Assembly: GCA_944388765.1 (NCBI GenBank)
Contig: CALXKA010000009.1
Coordinates: 1-39,032 of the forward strand
Direction of reading: 5' to 3'
Source: an uncultured Clostridia bacterium
GTDB taxonomy: Bacteria > Bacillota > Clostridia > TANB77 > CAG-508
Length of the DNA: 39,032 nucleotides
This document shows positions 38,098 through 39,032 of the stretch, piece after piece (position 1 is the first letter of the stretch; every line of letters starts with the position of its first letter). The position numbers were made by a program, and so were the translations under genes. The notes below the pieces were generated by a model. It had not been told where the DNA came from and made no database searches. It worked only from the letters and a program-made list of their open reading frames with translations.

Positions 38098-38637
38098 ATG
38101 GAATTAATATGTAAGATAACAGACGAAGATATTGGAGAAAAAATTATTAATATGGAAAATCCTAAATTAAGATTAGGAGCAAGAGGAATTGTTATAAGAA
38201 AAGATGGAAAGATTGCTATATTTAATAAAAGTAATAAAAATGAGTATAAATTACCTGGTGGAGGATTAGAAGGAGAAGAAAAGCCAGAGGAAGCATTTAA
38301 AAGAGAAGTCTTAGAAGAAACTGGTTGTAAAATAGAAATAATAAAAACTTTAGGAACAACAGAGGAATACAAGTCGCTAAATAATTTTAAACAGATTTCT
38401 TATGTGTTTGTAGGTAAAGTTCTAAAGGATACTAAGCAATTAAATGTAACAGAGAAAGAAAAAGATGAAGGAGCTAAATTATTGTGGGAAACTCCTGAAA
38501 AGACACTAGAACTTATAACAGAATGTTTTGATAAATTAGTTGCATCAAAATATGAATCTATTTATAGTACAAAATTTGTTGTACTAAGAGATAGAAGAAT
38601 TTTGGAGTATTATTTAAATATTTCAAAAGAAATATAA
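38098..38637 (+). CDS. Nudix hydrolase
   Basis: 179 residues with a complete Nudix box: GGLEGEEKPEEAFKREVLEE followed by TG, matching Gx5Ex7REUxEExGU. It hydrolyses a nucleoside-diphosphate-linked compound; the substrate is not readable. ATG 38098 follows TTAGGAG. The phosphoribosyltransferase-like gene begins 15 bases after the stop behind GGAGG, suggesting an operon linked to nucleotide metabolism. Confidence 0.9.
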   Translation: MELICKITDEDIGEKIINMENPKLRLGARGIVIRKDGKIAIFNKSNKNEYKLPGGGLEGEEKPEEAFKREVLEETGCKIEIIKTLGTTEEYKSLNNFKQISYVFVGKVLKDTKQLNVTEKEKDEGAKLLWETPEKTLELITECFDKLVASKYESIYSTKFVVLRDRRILEYYLNISKEI

Positions 38638-38652
38638 TTGGAGGAAAAAATA

Positions 38653-39032
38653 ATGAAATACATATATACTGAAAAAGATTTAGATTTAATTTCTTGGGAC
38701 AGAATAGATAATTTTATTAATAAAATTTATAAAGAGGTAAACAATTATTTAATTAAAACTAATCTTAAAATAAAATATATTGTTCCGATTATGCGAGGAG
38801 GAGGAATACCAGCAATAATATTTTCACATTTATTTGATGTTATTGACATGTTACCAATTCAATTAAAATATAATTATGAAACCCATAATATAGATAAGAG
38901 AATAGGACTAGATTATGTTAAAAATACAAATATAGATAGTAATGAGTGTATATTACTTGTTGAAGGTAACCATGTTACAGGAAAAACAGCCAATATAGCT
39001 GTTGATTTGATTAGAAAAAAATTTGGAGATAA
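38653..39032 (+). CDS. Phosphoribosyltransferase-like protein, cut by the window end
   Basis: The visible 126 residues fit a type I phosphoribosyltransferase: VPIMRGGGIPA for pyrophosphate contact and ILLVEGNHVTGKTANIA for the PRPP loop. The PRPP motif normally has two acidic residues (VDDVxxTG); here it is VEGNHVTG, with one replaced, so the activity may differ. It follows the Nudix gene behind TTGGAGG. The C-terminus lies beyond the window. Confidence 0.75.
   Translation, partial: MKYIYTEKDLDLISWDRIDNFINKIYKEVNNYLIKTNLKIKYIVPIMRGGGIPAIIFSHLFDVIDMLPIQLKYNYETHNIDKRIGLDYVKNTNIDSNECILLVEGNHVTGKTANIAVDLIRKKFGD

Overview
The window is very AT-rich, codes in the standard bacterial code (TGG for Trp, no internal TGA), uses AGA, TTA and ATA heavily, and has strong AGGAGG-type ribosome binding sites with TTGACA/TATAAT promoters. 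The block ylxM-ffh-rpsP-khpA-rimM-trmD-rplS, together with ireB-ruvX and rbgA-mrnC, points to a Bacillota genome, probably an uncultured Clostridia lineage. The genus cannot be read from the sequence.

Layout. (1) About 1-7250: a Tn4451-like mobilizable element with a large serine recombinase (TnpX-like), nested inverted repeats that may be oriT, a MobV relaxase (TnpZ-like), TnpV, and a 985-residue metallophosphoesterase cargo gene on the opposite strand. Directly beyond it lies a 46-codon 3' gene remnant with its own terminator (7252-7410), probably the tail of the interrupted host gene. (2) 7600-11089: an APH(6)/hydroxyurea-kinase-like gene converging on an acyl-CoA-synthetase-like gene and a membrane-anchored unknown; the convergent pair shares a terminator that contains both stop codons. 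(3) 11244-16617: a membrane-anchored G5-SH3-glucosaminidase, then a three-gene operon: a pilin-like double-TM peptide, a protein with a receiver-like N-terminus, an RGRGRP/LPGF-repeat linker and a TadZ/MinD-like ATPase fold lacking a normal P-loop, and a membrane GAF/pseudo-GGDEF protein. This is the best candidate here for an undescribed system. (4) 16656-22214: ireB, ruvX, a DUF1292 gene, a membrane protein, a P-loop protein, rbgA, mrnC, a small oddly coded gene on the other strand, a phosphoesterase, an HD protein and a DUF1653 protein. (5) 22312-26414: the SRP/ribosome-maturation operon from its own TTGACA promoter. (6) 26507-28254: dapA-dapB on the minus strand. (7) 28472-33448: a SprT/YgjP-like protein with an altered zinc motif, then marR with a heterodimeric ABC exporter and a likely self-operator, and a small minus-strand gene. 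(8) 33713-37693: a glycolipid/phospholipid cluster (UgtP-like glycosyltransferase, PlsC-like acyltransferase), an HD protein and an RlmD-family rRNA methyltransferase. (9) 37694-39032: a mostly noncoding gap, a Nudix hydrolase and a phosphoribosyltransferase-like gene cut by the window end.

Two core genes, rbgA and ffh, each carry a single-base insertion. Because ffh is normally essential, the simplest explanation is base-level error in the assembly. All functions are read from motifs and gene order; no database search was made.
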